From Rhizobium bangladeshense (GTDB lineage Bacteria; Pseudomonadota; Alphaproteobacteria; Rhizobiales; Rhizobiaceae), in the NCBI RefSeq assembly GCF_001662075.1, contig NZ_LYPL01000018.1, positions 48,827 through 112,826 of the forward strand: 64,000 bases of DNA, in the 5' to 3' direction. Shown here one piece after another: positions 49,606-58,801 of the stretch; positions within the stretch are counted from its first letter, which is position 1; every line of letters begins with the position of its first letter. Position numbers and translations under genes: made by a program. The notes under the pieces were generated by a model. That model was given only the letters and a program-made list of their open reading frames with translations, had not been told where the DNA came from and did not search any database.

Positions 49606-50319
49606 TCATGAAGCGTTTGGTGCATGCGGTTTACGGTGCGGGGGCAAGTCCAGAACCATCACCGCCGTCCGATGGACGCCGAATGCGACGGCGAACATTC
49701 CGAGTGAAAAATTGAAGGTCGCCGGCATGAAGACGGAAACCGGATAGAAGAGGATATGCGCGAGCCACAGCGCGGCGTTGAAGGCGAGTGCGGCAAGCGC
49801 CGGAAGCGGACGGACGACGGAGGCGAGCGCGGCGAGGCGCAGCAGCCGCAGAGCCGGTAGATCGCGCATCACCATCAGCGCGATGAGGTGGCAGGCGGTG
49901 ACGGCGAGGAAAGCGGTCGCGACGAGGGCGATCGCGAGCGGTGCAGCCAGCATCAGATTATCACGCGCGCCGGCGGCATAGGTGACGATCGCGTGGACGC
50001 CGATTGCAAGCACGCCCGCCAAGGCGAGGCCCCAGGCGGTGGCGCGCAGGAAATATCGCCGGAATGCTTCCGTGAAGTCCCTCAGCAGATAAGTGTTGCG
50101 GTCTTCGACGAAGGCGACCGAGACGCGGGCCATGGCGACGAGCGCTGCCGGCAACGTCACCACAAGGAGCGAGGCCAGCAGGAACAGGATGTTCAGCTTG
50201 ACCATCTCCCACCATTCGCGGGCGAGGATGTCGGCGAAGAGCGCAAGGCCGGTCTTTGCAGGCGCATCCTTCGGAATGCCCGGCCCCTCCTTCGTCCACA
50301 TGTCCCGCAACCACTGCAT
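49606..50319 (-). CDS. YesL-family (DUF624) membrane protein
   Basis: The 237-residue protein has about five membrane segments (LNILFLLASLLVVTLPAALVAMA, ATAWGLALAGVLAIGVHAI, LMLAAPLAIALVATAFLAV, LAALAFNAALWLAHILFYPV). The early motif AREWWEMVKLNILF is typical of YesL. YesL-family genes accompany oligosaccharide ABC transporters and uronide-degrading enzymes in many bacteria. Their exact role is unknown, perhaps a transporter accessory protein. It lies between the ATPase and binding-protein genes, with small gaps on both sides. Confidence 0.88.
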   Translation of the reverse strand: MQWLRDMWTKEGPGIPKDAPAKTGLALFADILAREWWEMVKLNILFLLASLLVVTLPAALVAMARVSVAFVEDRNTYLLRDFTEAFRRYFLRATAWGLALAGVLAIGVHAIVTYAAGARDNLMLAAPLAIALVATAFLAVTACHLIALMVMRDLPALRLLRLAALASVVRPLPALAALAFNAALWLAHILFYPVSVFMPATFNFSLGMFAVAFGVHRTAVMVLDLPPHRKPHAPNAS

Positions 50320-50339
50320 GGCCGTCTCCCGCAGGCGCC

Positions 50340-51449
50340 TCAGTAAAGAATCGAGCGTTCCGTTTCCTTGTCGAACAGCTGCGCATTGCTCATGTCGGCG
50401 ACCAGTGTCGCCTCTTCGCCGATGCCAGGCCGGAAGCGCGGCGAGACGCGGGCGATGAGATTGCGCCCGCCTGCCACCATGTTCAGGTGCACTTCCGAGC
50501 CCATGGGCTCGGCAAGCTCCACCACCGCCTTGAGGGACGCCAGATTCTCAGGCGGAATATCGGCCGGCGGCAGTTCGTGGAAATTCTCCGGGCGGATGCC
50601 GAGCACCAGTTCGCGGCCCTCATAGGGTGCGATCCTGCTCTTGTCGAAATGGGCGGGCAGCGGCAGTTCCCGGCCGTCGAAGACCGCGACGTAGCCATCG
50701 CCCCGGCGCAGGATGGTCGAGGGCAGCATGTTCATCTGCGGCGCGCCGATGAAGCCGGCGACGAACATGTTGACGGGACGGTCGTAGAGGTTCTGCGGCG
50801 TGTCGACCTGCTGGATATGGCCGTCTTTCATGACGACGATGCGATCGGCCATCGTCATGGCTTCCACCTGGTCGTGGGTGACGTAGATGAAGGTGGCGTT
50901 GAGGCGCTTGTGCAGCTTGGTGATTTCTGAGCGCATTGTGCCGCGCAGCTTGGCGTCGAGATTGGAAAGCGGCTCGTCGAGCAGGAAGACGGCCGGGTTG
51001 CGCACCATGGCGCGGCCGAGCGCGACGCGCTGGCGCTGCCCGCCCGAAAGCGCTTTCGGCTTGCGGTTCAGGAGATGGGTGATGTCGAGGATCTTGGCGG
51101 CATCCTGCACCTGCTTATCGATGAAATCGCGCGAGACTTTGCGCAGTTGCAGGCCGAAGGCCATGTTCTTGTAGACGGTCATATGCGGGTAGAGCGCATA
51201 GTTCTGGAAGACCATGGCGATGTCGCGGTCCTTGGAGGGGACGTCGTTCATGACGTCGCCGCCGATCCGGAGTTCGCCGCCGGAAATCTCCTCAAGCCCG
51301 GCGATCATCCTGAGCGTCGTGGATTTGCCGCAGCCGGAGGGGCCGACCAGGATGATGAATTCCTTATCGGCGATCTCAAGATCGATATCGTGGACGACGG
51401 TGAGCGCGCCGTAGGATTTGTTCAGCTCTTTAAGCGAAATGCTGGCCAT
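50340..51449 (-). CDS. Sugar ABC transporter ATPase, MalK/UgpC-like
   Basis: The 369-residue protein has Walker A VGPSGCGKST, signature LSGGQRQR, Walker B AVFLLDEPLSNLDAKLR and the switch His in IYVTHDQVEAMT. A C-terminal regulatory OB-type domain covers residues about 240-360 (VLGIRPENFHELP). It powers the permease pair at 52642-54431. It sits 15 bases after the GH88 gene, so transporter and enzyme genes share one transcript. MalK-type ATPases often serve several sugar importers. Confidence 0.94.
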   Translation of the reverse strand: MASISLKELNKSYGALTVVHDIDLEIADKEFIILVGPSGCGKSTTLRMIAGLEEISGGELRIGGDVMNDVPSKDRDIAMVFQNYALYPHMTVYKNMAFGLQLRKVSRDFIDKQVQDAAKILDITHLLNRKPKALSGGQRQRVALGRAMVRNPAVFLLDEPLSNLDAKLRGTMRSEITKLHKRLNATFIYVTHDQVEAMTMADRIVVMKDGHIQQVDTPQNLYDRPVNMFVAGFIGAPQMNMLPSTILRRGDGYVAVFDGRELPLPAHFDKSRIAPYEGRELVLGIRPENFHELPPADIPPENLASLKAVVELAEPMGSEVHLNMVAGGRNLIARVSPRFRPGIGEEATLVADMSNAQLFDKETERSILY

Positions 51450-51464
51450 CGGGTTCTCCTGACC

Positions 51465-52637
51465 TCACCAATAGGAAGACCAGCGGCGCGAAAGGCGCGT
51501 CAAAGCTTCCATGTAATAATAATCTCCCCAGGAGACGCACTCATCGACGCCCTCGCCGCGGCAGGTGTTGAACGGCGATTTCTTCGAATAGGTGGCGTGC
51601 AGCACCAGGCCGTTGGAAACGGTGGGATCCCTGACCGCATAGTGATCGGCAAGGCTCTTCACCATTCGCCGCGCCAGCATGCGGTAGCGCTCGGCTGTAT
51701 CGGCATCGACGAGATCGGCCATCTCAAGCAGGCCGCAGGCGGTGATCGAGGCGGACGAGCTGTCGCGCGGCTCGCCGTCGTCATCGGAAAAGACGAGATC
51801 CCAATAGGGCACCATGTCGGCCGGCAGCCGGTTGAGATAGAAGGCGAGCAGCCGGTCGAAGGTCTGGCGATATTCCTCGATCCGCTCATAGCGATAGGAG
51901 ATCGCCATGCCCGCGATGCCCCAGGCCTGCCCGCGCGCCCAGGCGCTGTCGTCCCGGTAGCCCTGCTTGGTGGCGCCGCGCACCGGCGCGCCGGTGACCG
52001 GGTCCATGTAGAAAGTGTGATAGGTGGAATCGTCCGGACGCACCGAATGGGCCAACGTCGTGCGAGCGTGGGTGAGCGCGATCTCGCGGTATTTCGGGTC
52101 GCCTGTCTCGCTGCTTGCCCAGTAAAGGAGCGGCAGGTTCAACAGGCAGTCGATGATGTAGCGGTATTCTTCCGCCTTGCCCTTGCGACCCCAGGCCTGG
52201 ATGAACTGACCGATCGGCTGGAAGCGCTCGATCAGCTGGTCGGCGGCCAGGATCGCGGCTTTGCGGCCGTCCTCGTCCCCGACGAGCTTCCAGGCGGCGA
52301 TGCAGGAGGGCGAATAGAGAAAGCCCATATCATGATGATCGGTCTCGATGCGGTTGACGATCCGATGCAGGAAGGACTGGACCTGGATCTGCGCGGCATG
52401 CCGGAAAATGGGATCGCCGCTATGTTCGAAGGCGAGCCATATTTCTCCCGGCCAGAAGCCGGCCGTCCATTGGTTGTTGGCAACGGCGGGATAGAAGTTG
52501 TTGACGCTCGAATGGTTCTGCGCAGCGTAAGTAAACCGAGGAAGGTTGCGCCTGACCTGCTCGACGGCAAGATCGAGCGCGGCGTTCACTTCCTTATCGG
52601 TGATCGGCTGCGGGGCGACTGTTGAAACGGCATTCAT
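51465..52637 (-). CDS. Glycoside hydrolase family 88, unsaturated uronyl hydrolase
   Basis: The 390-residue cytoplasmic protein has the alpha6/alpha6-barrel pattern of unsaturated glucuronyl hydrolases. The two catalytic-type aspartates are visible in ETDHHDMGFLYSPS and RDDSAWARGQAWGIAGMA. There is no signal peptide, so it acts on imported oligosaccharides. It releases the 4,5-unsaturated uronic acid left at the non-reducing end by polysaccharide lyases. The gene is embedded in the ABC operon (4 bases after the permease gene, 15 before the ATPase gene), and a lyase-like gene is divergent. This ties the pathway to a uronate-containing polymer. Confidence 0.93.
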   Translation of the reverse strand: MNAVSTVAPQPITDKEVNAALDLAVEQVRRNLPRFTYAAQNHSSVNNFYPAVANNQWTAGFWPGEIWLAFEHSGDPIFRHAAQIQVQSFLHRIVNRIETDHHDMGFLYSPSCIAAWKLVGDEDGRKAAILAADQLIERFQPIGQFIQAWGRKGKAEEYRYIIDCLLNLPLLYWASSETGDPKYREIALTHARTTLAHSVRPDDSTYHTFYMDPVTGAPVRGATKQGYRDDSAWARGQAWGIAGMAISYRYERIEEYRQTFDRLLAFYLNRLPADMVPYWDLVFSDDDGEPRDSSSASITACGLLEMADLVDADTAERYRMLARRMVKSLADHYAVRDPTVSNGLVLHATYSKKSPFNTCRGEGVDECVSWGDYYYMEALTRLSRRWSSYW

Positions 52638-52641
52638 GGCT

Positions 52642-53478
52642 TTAACCCTTCAGTCCCGTCGAGGCGATGCCCTCGACAAAGAAGCGCTGCAGAGCGAGGA
52701 AGACGATGAGAACGGGCACGAGGGCGACGACGGAGGCTGCCATGATCAGCCCGTATTCGGCCGAATATTGCGAGATGAACATGCGCAGGCCGATCTGGAC
52801 GGTCTTCAGCTCGGTCTTGGTGAGATAGATCATCGGGCCGAGGAAATCGTTCCAGGTGCTGACGAAGGTGAAAATCGTCAGTGTCGAGAGTGCGGGTTTG
52901 GAGAGCGGCAGCATGATGCGCGCCCAGATCTGATATTCGTTCATGCCGTCGATGCGGGCAGCCTCGCAAAGCTCGGTCGGGATCGACATGTAGAACTGCC
53001 GCATCAGGAAAACGCCGAAGGCAGTGAAGGCCTGCAGGCAGATCAGTGCCAGATGCGTGTTGTTGAGGCCGAACTCGCGCATCAGCAGGAATTGCGGCAC
53101 CATATAAACCTGCCAGGGCATGGCGATGGTGGCGATATAGCCGAGGAACAGCGTGTTCTTATAAGGGAAATTCAGCTTGGCGAAGGCGTAGGCGGCAAAG
53201 CTGGAGGTGAGTAGCTGCAGCAGCGTGACGATGATCGTCAGCTTCGAGGTGTTGTAGATGAAAAGGGCAAGCGGGATCTTCGTCCAGATGTCGACGTAGT
53301 TCTGCCATTGCGGCTGCGACGGTATCCATTCGATCGGGAAGGCGAAAACGTCGCGGCTGAGCTTCAGCGATGCCGAGAGCATCCAGGCAAAGGGCATTAG
53401 CATGACAACCGTCACCGTGATGACGATGACATAGAGGAGGACCGTTTTGACGGTGATCTTGCGCCCGGCGATCCTCAT
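52642..53478 (-). CDS. Sugar ABC transporter permease, MalG-like
   Basis: The 278-residue permease has six membrane segments, beginning TVLLYVIVITVTVVMLMPFAWML. It carries the MalG-type coupling loop (PTELCEAARIDGMNEYQIWARIMLPLSKPAL) and ends near the membrane segment VVALVPVLIVFLALQRFF. Its start overlaps the stop of the MalF-like gene by four bases. It forms the inner-membrane channel with that protein. Confidence 0.94.
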   Translation of the reverse strand: MRIAGRKITVKTVLLYVIVITVTVVMLMPFAWMLSASLKLSRDVFAFPIEWIPSQPQWQNYVDIWTKIPLALFIYNTSKLTIIVTLLQLLTSSFAAYAFAKLNFPYKNTLFLGYIATIAMPWQVYMVPQFLLMREFGLNNTHLALICLQAFTAFGVFLMRQFYMSIPTELCEAARIDGMNEYQIWARIMLPLSKPALSTLTIFTFVSTWNDFLGPMIYLTKTELKTVQIGLRMFISQYSAEYGLIMAASVVALVPVLIVFLALQRFFVEGIASTGLKG

Positions 53479-54431
53479 GCCTCGTCCTCCCTCTGGCGAC
53501 GGAACTGGAAGATCGTGACCGCGAGTACGAGGAAGAACAGCACCAGCGAAATCATGCTGGAATAGCCGAGATCCCAGGAAATGAAGGCCTCGTTATAGAT
53601 GTGGTAGACAAGGACGAGCGTCGAAGTGCCGGGGCCGCCCTGGGTGATCATGAAGATCTGGTCGAACACCTTGAAGGACTGGATCGTCAGCATGACGGTG
53701 ACGAAGAAAGTGGTCGGCCCGAGCTGCGGCACGGTGACATGGATGAATTTCTGCCAGGAATTGGCGCCGTCGAGATCGGCGGCCTCATAGAGTTCGGAAT
53801 TGATGCCCTGCAGGCCGGCCAGGTAGATGACCATGTAATAGCCCATGTTCTTCCAGATGCCGAAGAGGATCACCGTCACCATCGCCCAGTGGCGGTCGGC
53901 CGCCCATCCCGGCATATTCTTCGGGTCGAGGCCGAGCGTGTAGAGGATCATGTTCACCGGTCCCATCTCGGGATTGAAGATCATGTTCCAGACGACGGCG
54001 ACCGCGACCAGCGAGGCGACATAAGGAAAGAACATCGCCGTGCGGAAGAAATTCCGTCCCGCGATCTTCTGGTTGAGGAGGACGGCGAGGCCGAGCGCAC
54101 AGAGCAGCGTCGCCGGCACCGAGGCGACCGTATAGATGATCGTGTTCCAGAAGGCGGCGACGAAGGCCTTGTCGTCGAATAGCCGCCAGAAATTATCCAG
54201 CCCGGCGAATGTAATCGCATTCGAGCCGTCCCAATGCATGAAGGCGAGGGCGAAGGCGAAGAGGATCGGGCCGAGCGTGAAGACGGCAAAACCGATGAAA
54301 TTCGGCGCGATGAAGGAATAGGCGACCATCGCGCTGCGGATCTTGCGCTGGCGCTTGGATAGAGCCGCAACCTTTCGGCGTGGCGTTGCCGGGGCGCCAT
54401 CCGTCGCGATCACCGAATTCGATATGGACAC
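53475..54431 (-). CDS. Sugar ABC transporter permease, MalF/UgpA-like
   Basis: The 318-residue protein starts at the GTG at 54431, eight bases after AGGAGG; a longer frame to 54593 reads through the promoter region. A hydrophilic N-terminus is followed by MVAYSFIAPNFIGFAVFTLGPILFAF and about six membrane spans. The coupling loop is SELYEAADLDGANSWQKFIHVTVPQLG. It is the first gene of the operon 54431-46365, and its promoter should lie in the gap shared with the divergent heparinase-like gene. Confidence 0.9.
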   Translation of the reverse strand: MSISNSVIATDGAPATPRRKVAALSKRQRKIRSAMVAYSFIAPNFIGFAVFTLGPILFAFALAFMHWDGSNAITFAGLDNFWRLFDDKAFVAAFWNTIIYTVASVPATLLCALGLAVLLNQKIAGRNFFRTAMFFPYVASLVAVAVVWNMIFNPEMGPVNMILYTLGLDPKNMPGWAADRHWAMVTVILFGIWKNMGYYMVIYLAGLQGINSELYEAADLDGANSWQKFIHVTVPQLGPTTFFVTVMLTIQSFKVFDQIFMITQGGPGTSTLVLVYHIYNEAFISWDLGYSSMISLVLFFLVLAVTIFQFRRQREDEA

Positions 54432-54677
54432 CGATGCTTCCTCCTGGTCGGCATTCTGCAGCTGGCGGCTTCTGGGTTTCCCTAATCTAAATCCAGAGCC
54501 GTTCGGGCGGATGGGCGCCGCCTGTTCTTCCTCCTGCCAAGGACATAGCACATCTCCGGTATTGGTCAAACAAGTTCTGAATAGATCATACAAATTTTAT
54601 GGCGGGCGCCAAAAACATATGATAGGTGGGACTGAAGGCCAGGGGCCCGTCGATGCTTTTCCGGTGCGGGGAGGGAC
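54432..54677. promoter_or_regulatory. Divergent promoter region of the polyuronide locus
   Basis: The gap carries the AGGAGG of the permease gene near one end and GGGGAGGGAC before the lyase gene at the other. An A+T-rich core at 54565-54620 contains TTGGTCAAACAA and TCATACAAATTTTATG and is the likely promoter and operator zone. No regulator gene is adjacent. Confidence 0.5.
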
Positions 54678-56471
54678 ATGTTCAGCGAGATTTCAGGCGC
54701 TTTGCCGGACATCCTCGGCGATTTCACGCCGGGAGCCGTCTACTCCGATCGCGAGAGTTGGAAAGCGGTGCCGCAGGCCGTGCAGGACGTGGTCGTCCGC
54801 GACGCCGAGGCCGCGCTTGCGGGCGCATGGCCTTTAATCAAGGCCTCGGATTACCGGGATTACACGGCGACCGGCAATCGCTCGCGCTTCGAGGAGCTTT
54901 ATTTCACGCGGCGGCGGATGCTCAACGATCTGGTGCTGGGTGAACTCGTCGATGGGAACGGGCGATTCCTGCCCCGAATCGTCGACGGCGTTTTCCTGAT
55001 CGCGGAGGAAAGCGGTTGGCAGCTTCCGGCGCATAATGCCTATGGGCGCGGCGGTCCTCGTCTGCCGCTGCCCGATACTTCGCAGCCGGTCGTCGATCTC
55101 TTCGCGGCCGAAACGGCAGCCCTTCTGGCAACGATCGTTGCATTGTTCGGCGATGCGTTAGACGGCATCAGCCCGGAGATTGCCGCGCGTGTGAAACGCG
55201 AGATCGAGGCCCGTATCCTGACGCCCTATCGCGGCCGGCATTTCTGGTGGATGGGTGACGGCGACGAGCGGATGAACAACTGGACCGCCTGGATCACCCA
55301 GAACGTCCTGCTGGCCACCTTCTCGCTGACGACCGATCAGCCGACGCGCCGCGCCGTCATCGAAAAGGCGCTCGGCAGCCTCGATGCCTTCCTGAAGGAT
55401 TATGCCGAGGACGGCGCCTGCGAGGAGGGCGTAGTCTATTACCGCCATGCCGCACTTTGCCTGCATGGCGCGCTGACCGTGATCAATCGCGTTGCGCCCG
55501 GCCTGTTCGAGGGGATCTGGCGGCAGCCGAAGATCCGCAACATGGCCGACTATATCGCCCAGATGCATGTGGCCGGCCGCCATTATTTCAACTTCGCGGA
55601 TTCCTCCGCCGTGGTCGAACCCTGCAGCGCGCGCGAATATCTGTTCGGCAAGGCGGTCGGCTCCGAAATGCTCGCGGCCTTCGCCGCAACCGACCGGGCG
55701 GCAGCCGAGAGCCCGCACCTGCCGGGGGAATGGAACCTCTGGTATCGCGTGCAGGAGCTGCTGACCGGGCCGGCAATTCCGAAGGTCGAGGCGAATCCTG
55801 TGTCCGCGCGGGATATCTTCTATCCCGGCATCGGCTTGTTCGTCGCCCGCGACGGGCAGTTTTCGCTTGCCGTCAAGGGCGGCAACAATGGCGAGGGCCA
55901 CAATCACAACGATGTCGGCAGCATGACGCTCTACAAGAACGGACGCCCATTCCTGATCGACGTCGGCGTCGAGACCTATACCGCCAAGACCTTCTCGCAG
56001 CGGCGCTACGAGATCTGGACGATGCAGTCGGCCTATCACAACCTGCCGACTTTCTCCGGCATCATGCAGTCCGCTGGCGAAGCCTACGCTGCCAGGGATG
56101 TCGAGGTCGAATTCGGCGAGGAGTGCGCGCGCATATCCCTCGATATTGCAGGCGCCTATCCCGAGGAAGCGCAACTGCGCAGCTATCGCCGCACGGTCTC
56201 CCTGCTGCGGGGGCGCCATGTCGAGATCGTCGATACCCATGACGGCGACCGGCCGGCTGTGCTGTCGCTGATGACGTGCCTCGCGCCGACCATCATCTCC
56301 GACAGAATAGATCTCGCCGATCTCGGCAGCATTTTTGTCGAGGGCGCCGGCGAAATCGAAGTCGATGAGATCGAGGTCAATGACATCAGGCTGAGATCGG
56401 CCTGGCCCGAGAGGCTCTACCGGCTGCGTGTGCCGCTCGCCGACAAGCGCCTGATGTTGCAGATAAATTAG
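54678..56471 (+). CDS. Heparinase II/III-family polysaccharide lyase-like protein
   Basis: The 597-residue protein has no clear signal peptide, so it may act inside the cell on imported oligosaccharides. The N-terminal alpha/alpha-toroid covers residues about 50-380 (WWMGDGDERMNNWTAWITQN, GVVYYRHAALCLHGAL). The C-terminal beta-sandwich holds the conserved heparinase block NNGEGHNHNDVGSMTLYKNG, then LIDVGVETYTAKTF and QSAYHNLPTFSG. Enzymes of this family cleave heparin, heparan, alginate-like or related uronates by elimination, giving the unsaturated ends that GH88 removes. It is divergent from the transporter-GH88 operon. Confidence 0.88.
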   Translation: MFSEISGALPDILGDFTPGAVYSDRESWKAVPQAVQDVVVRDAEAALAGAWPLIKASDYRDYTATGNRSRFEELYFTRRRMLNDLVLGELVDGNGRFLPRIVDGVFLIAEESGWQLPAHNAYGRGGPRLPLPDTSQPVVDLFAAETAALLATIVALFGDALDGISPEIAARVKREIEARILTPYRGRHFWWMGDGDERMNNWTAWITQNVLLATFSLTTDQPTRRAVIEKALGSLDAFLKDYAEDGACEEGVVYYRHAALCLHGALTVINRVAPGLFEGIWRQPKIRNMADYIAQMHVAGRHYFNFADSSAVVEPCSAREYLFGKAVGSEMLAAFAATDRAAAESPHLPGEWNLWYRVQELLTGPAIPKVEANPVSARDIFYPGIGLFVARDGQFSLAVKGGNNGEGHNHNDVGSMTLYKNGRPFLIDVGVETYTAKTFSQRRYEIWTMQSAYHNLPTFSGIMQSAGEAYAARDVEVEFGEECARISLDIAGAYPEEAQLRSYRRTVSLLRGRHVEIVDTHDGDRPAVLSLMTCLAPTIISDRIDLADLGSIFVEGAGEIEVDEIEVNDIRLRSAWPERLYRLRVPLADKRLMLQIN

Positions 56472-56505
56472 AGAGTTAGAGCATGATGTCCTCCGGAGGT
56501 CGAGC

Positions 56506-57345
56506 ATGGAATTGACGCTGAAGATCGTGGATGCCGATGGGTTCGTGCGGGCAAGCACCACCGGGCGGGACGAGACCTTTCTCGTCTATCGCCAGGATTA
56601 TCGCGAGGGCGACTGCGTCGTCGTCGAAGCTTCCGAACCCGGGCATCTCTTTCTCGCCTTGGACAGCGCGATCCACCCCGGTTTTGTCTACATCAAGGAA
56701 AGCGCTTACTCGCTCGCCGTGCCTTTCGGCGATAAGCGCAAGTCCTATTCGCCAAATGCCTTCAAGGGGGACATCCACCGGCTTTCGGCGAGAAAGGCGC
56801 GGCCCGACGAACTCGCCCAGCGGCGCAATCTCGCTTTGAACCCCTGGGACGACCACGCCAATCGGGCGCTCTTCCCGCATGCGCGGGCCAATGTCGAGAC
56901 CCGCGGCGAAGCGGTCTTCGCCGCGCGCAACGCGATCGACGGGGAAAAGGCCAACGATAATCACGGATTCTGGCCCTATACGAGTTGGGGCATCAATCGC
57001 GACCCCGAAGCCGCGCTGACGGTGGAGTTCGGTAGGCCCGTCCGGATCGACGAGATCGTCTTCTACCTCCGTGCCGATTTTCCGCATGATTCCTGGTGGG
57101 AAGAGGCGAGCGTCACCTTCTCGAGCGGCGAAACTTTTACCTTCCCGCTGGTCAAATCGGGCGCCGCGCAGGGCTTTGCGATTGAGGCCTGCGTCGTCGA
57201 ATGGATCGAGCTGCATGGCCTGATTAAGGCCGAGGATGTCTCGCCCTTTCCGGCGCTGACGCAGATCGAAATCTGGGGAACCGAGGCCCCGGGCGCCGGA
57301 GATCGCAACCTCGCCGCCATTACCGCAGCTGACAAGCACGCCTAA
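56506..57345 (+). CDS. Hypothetical protein with carbohydrate-binding (F5/8 C-like) beta-sandwich
   Basis: The 279-residue protein lies 34 bases after the lyase gene, with GGAGG before the ATG. The middle reads RNLALNPWDDHANRALFPHARANVET, and the second half (residues about 130-260: NAIDGEKANDNHGFWPYTSWGI, ALTVEFGRPVRIDEIVFYLRADF) resembles a discoidin/F5-8 type C fold that binds sugars. There is no signal peptide. It probably works with the lyase, either as a binding module or as an uncharacterised enzyme. Confidence 0.78.
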   Translation: MELTLKIVDADGFVRASTTGRDETFLVYRQDYREGDCVVVEASEPGHLFLALDSAIHPGFVYIKESAYSLAVPFGDKRKSYSPNAFKGDIHRLSARKARPDELAQRRNLALNPWDDHANRALFPHARANVETRGEAVFAARNAIDGEKANDNHGFWPYTSWGINRDPEAALTVEFGRPVRIDEIVFYLRADFPHDSWWEEASVTFSSGETFTFPLVKSGAAQGFAIEACVVEWIELHGLIKAEDVSPFPALTQIEIWGTEAPGAGDRNLAAITAADKHA

Positions 57346-57429
57346 AACGAATCGAAATTCATCTGAGCCAGATCATCGCTGCGACTGTCTCGGGTCGGGA
57401 TCAACACCCACGACAAGGCGCAAAATCCG

Positions 57430-58161
57430 TTATTTGACGTCGGATTTCACGAACTGCCGGAGTTCCGGCGTCTGTGGATCGCCGAAGAGCATTGCAGACG
57501 GTCCCTGTTCCCAGATTTTTCCCTTGTGCATGAAGATCGTCTGCGTAGCGACACGCCGGGCAAAAGCCATTTCATGGGTCACGAGGATCATGGTCATACC
57601 ATCGCGGGCGAGCTGTTCCATCACCGTGAGCACTTCTTCGGTGAGTTCTGGATCGAGCGCTGATGTCACCTCGTCGAAGAGCATGACCTTCGGCCGCATC
57701 GCAAGCGAGCGGGCGATGGCGACGCGTTGCTGCTGGCCGCCTGAAAGCTGGTCCGGGTAGGAGTCGAACTTTTCCGACAAGCCGACGAGCTTAAGTACCT
57801 CGTAGGCAACCTCGCGGGCCTTCACCTTTGCAACGTCCTTGACGATTCTCGGCGCCAGCATGATGTTCTCGCCCACCGTCAAATGTGGAAAGAGATTGTA
57901 GCTCTGGAAGACGATGCCGACATCGGTGCGGAGCTGGCGAAGCGCCTTTGCGTCTTGTCCAAGTGTATGGCCGGCAATTTCGATGCGGCCGGAATTGATC
58001 TTTTCCAGGCCGTTCATGCAACGCAGAAGCGTGCTCTTGCCCGAGCCCGATCGACCGATCAGCGCAAAGACTTCCCCGCGGCCCACCGTCAGAGATACTC
58101 CCTTGAGGACTTCGAGAGAACCAAAGCTCTTATGGACGTTTTCAACGACTACTTCCGGCAT
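57430..58161 (-). CDS. Polar-amino-acid-type ABC transporter ATPase
   Basis: Read from the ATG at 58161 the protein has 243 residues, normal for GlnQ/HisP-like ATPases. It shows Walker A IGRSGSGKST, signature LSGGQQQR, Walker B KVMLFDEVTSALDPEL (Val in place of the usual Pro) and the switch His in LVTHEMAFAR. Its start overlaps the upstream permease gene by 20 bases. It is the last gene of the four-gene operon starting at 60365. Confidence 0.93.
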   Translation of the reverse strand: MPEVVVENVHKSFGSLEVLKGVSLTVGRGEVFALIGRSGSGKSTLLRCMNGLEKINSGRIEIAGHTLGQDAKALRQLRTDVGIVFQSYNLFPHLTVGENIMLAPRIVKDVAKVKAREVAYEVLKLVGLSEKFDSYPDQLSGGQQQRVAIARSLAMRPKVMLFDEVTSALDPELTEEVLTVMEQLARDGMTMILVTHEMAFARRVATQTIFMHKGKIWEQGPSAMLFGDPQTPELRQFVKSDVK

Positions 58162-58801
58162 GAAGCCTCCTTTCCAGCAAGCGCGAGAGCTGGGACAATG
58201 GGTAACAGACGACGAAATAAAGCCCGGCGACCACGAGGAAGACGCGGAATGGCTGGAACGTCGCGTTGTTGATGAGCTGCCCCGCCCGGGCAAGCTCGAC
58301 GAAGCCGATGATCGAGGCGATCGAGGTGTTCTTCACCACTTGGACGGCAAAACCGACTGTCGGCGGCAAGGAGATGCGCATCGCTTGCGGCAGGACCACA
58401 TAGCGGTATTGCTGCAATCTGGTCATGGCGAGGGACTCCGAAGCCTCCCATTGCTGCTTCGGAACTGCCTGGATGCAGCCTCGCCAGATTTCCGCAAGAT
58501 AGCCGGAGGCGTAGATCGTCATAGACGCTCCTGCGGCGAAGAGGGGCGGCAGTTCCAAGCCGGCGAGGCTTAGACCGTAGTAAGACAGGAACAGTATCAT
58601 CAGCACCGGAATGCCCTGGATGATCTGGATATAGGTGGCTGCCGCAATTCGCACGGGTTTCGGCTGTGCCGTACGGGCCAGCGCAACGGTAAAGCCCAGC
58701 AGACCGCCGCCGATCAGCGCGATAACCGTCAGCAGAAGCGTCCATTGCAGCGATAGAAGAAGAAAGCCGAACTGATCGGGACCAAAGGTGGTGAGGGTCA
58801 T
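58142..58801 (-). CDS. Polar-amino-acid-type ABC transporter permease 2
   Basis: The 219-residue permease starts at the ATG at 58801, overlapping the preceding permease stop in an ATGA; the frame beyond is a shadow. It has membrane segments LLLSLQWTLLLTVIALIGGGLLGF and ILMILFLSYYGLSLAGL-like stretches. The HisM/GlnP coupling loop is SGYLAEIWRGCIQAVPKQQWEASESLAM. It pairs with the permease at 58798-59502. Confidence 0.92.
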   Translation of the reverse strand: MTLTTFGPDQFGFLLLSLQWTLLLTVIALIGGGLLGFTVALARTAQPKPVRIAAATYIQIIQGIPVLMILFLSYYGLSLAGLELPPLFAAGASMTIYASGYLAEIWRGCIQAVPKQQWEASESLAMTRLQQYRYVVLPQAMRISLPPTVGFAVQVVKNTSIASIIGFVELARAGQLINNATFQPFRVFLVVAGLYFVVCYPLSQLSRLLERRLHAGSSR

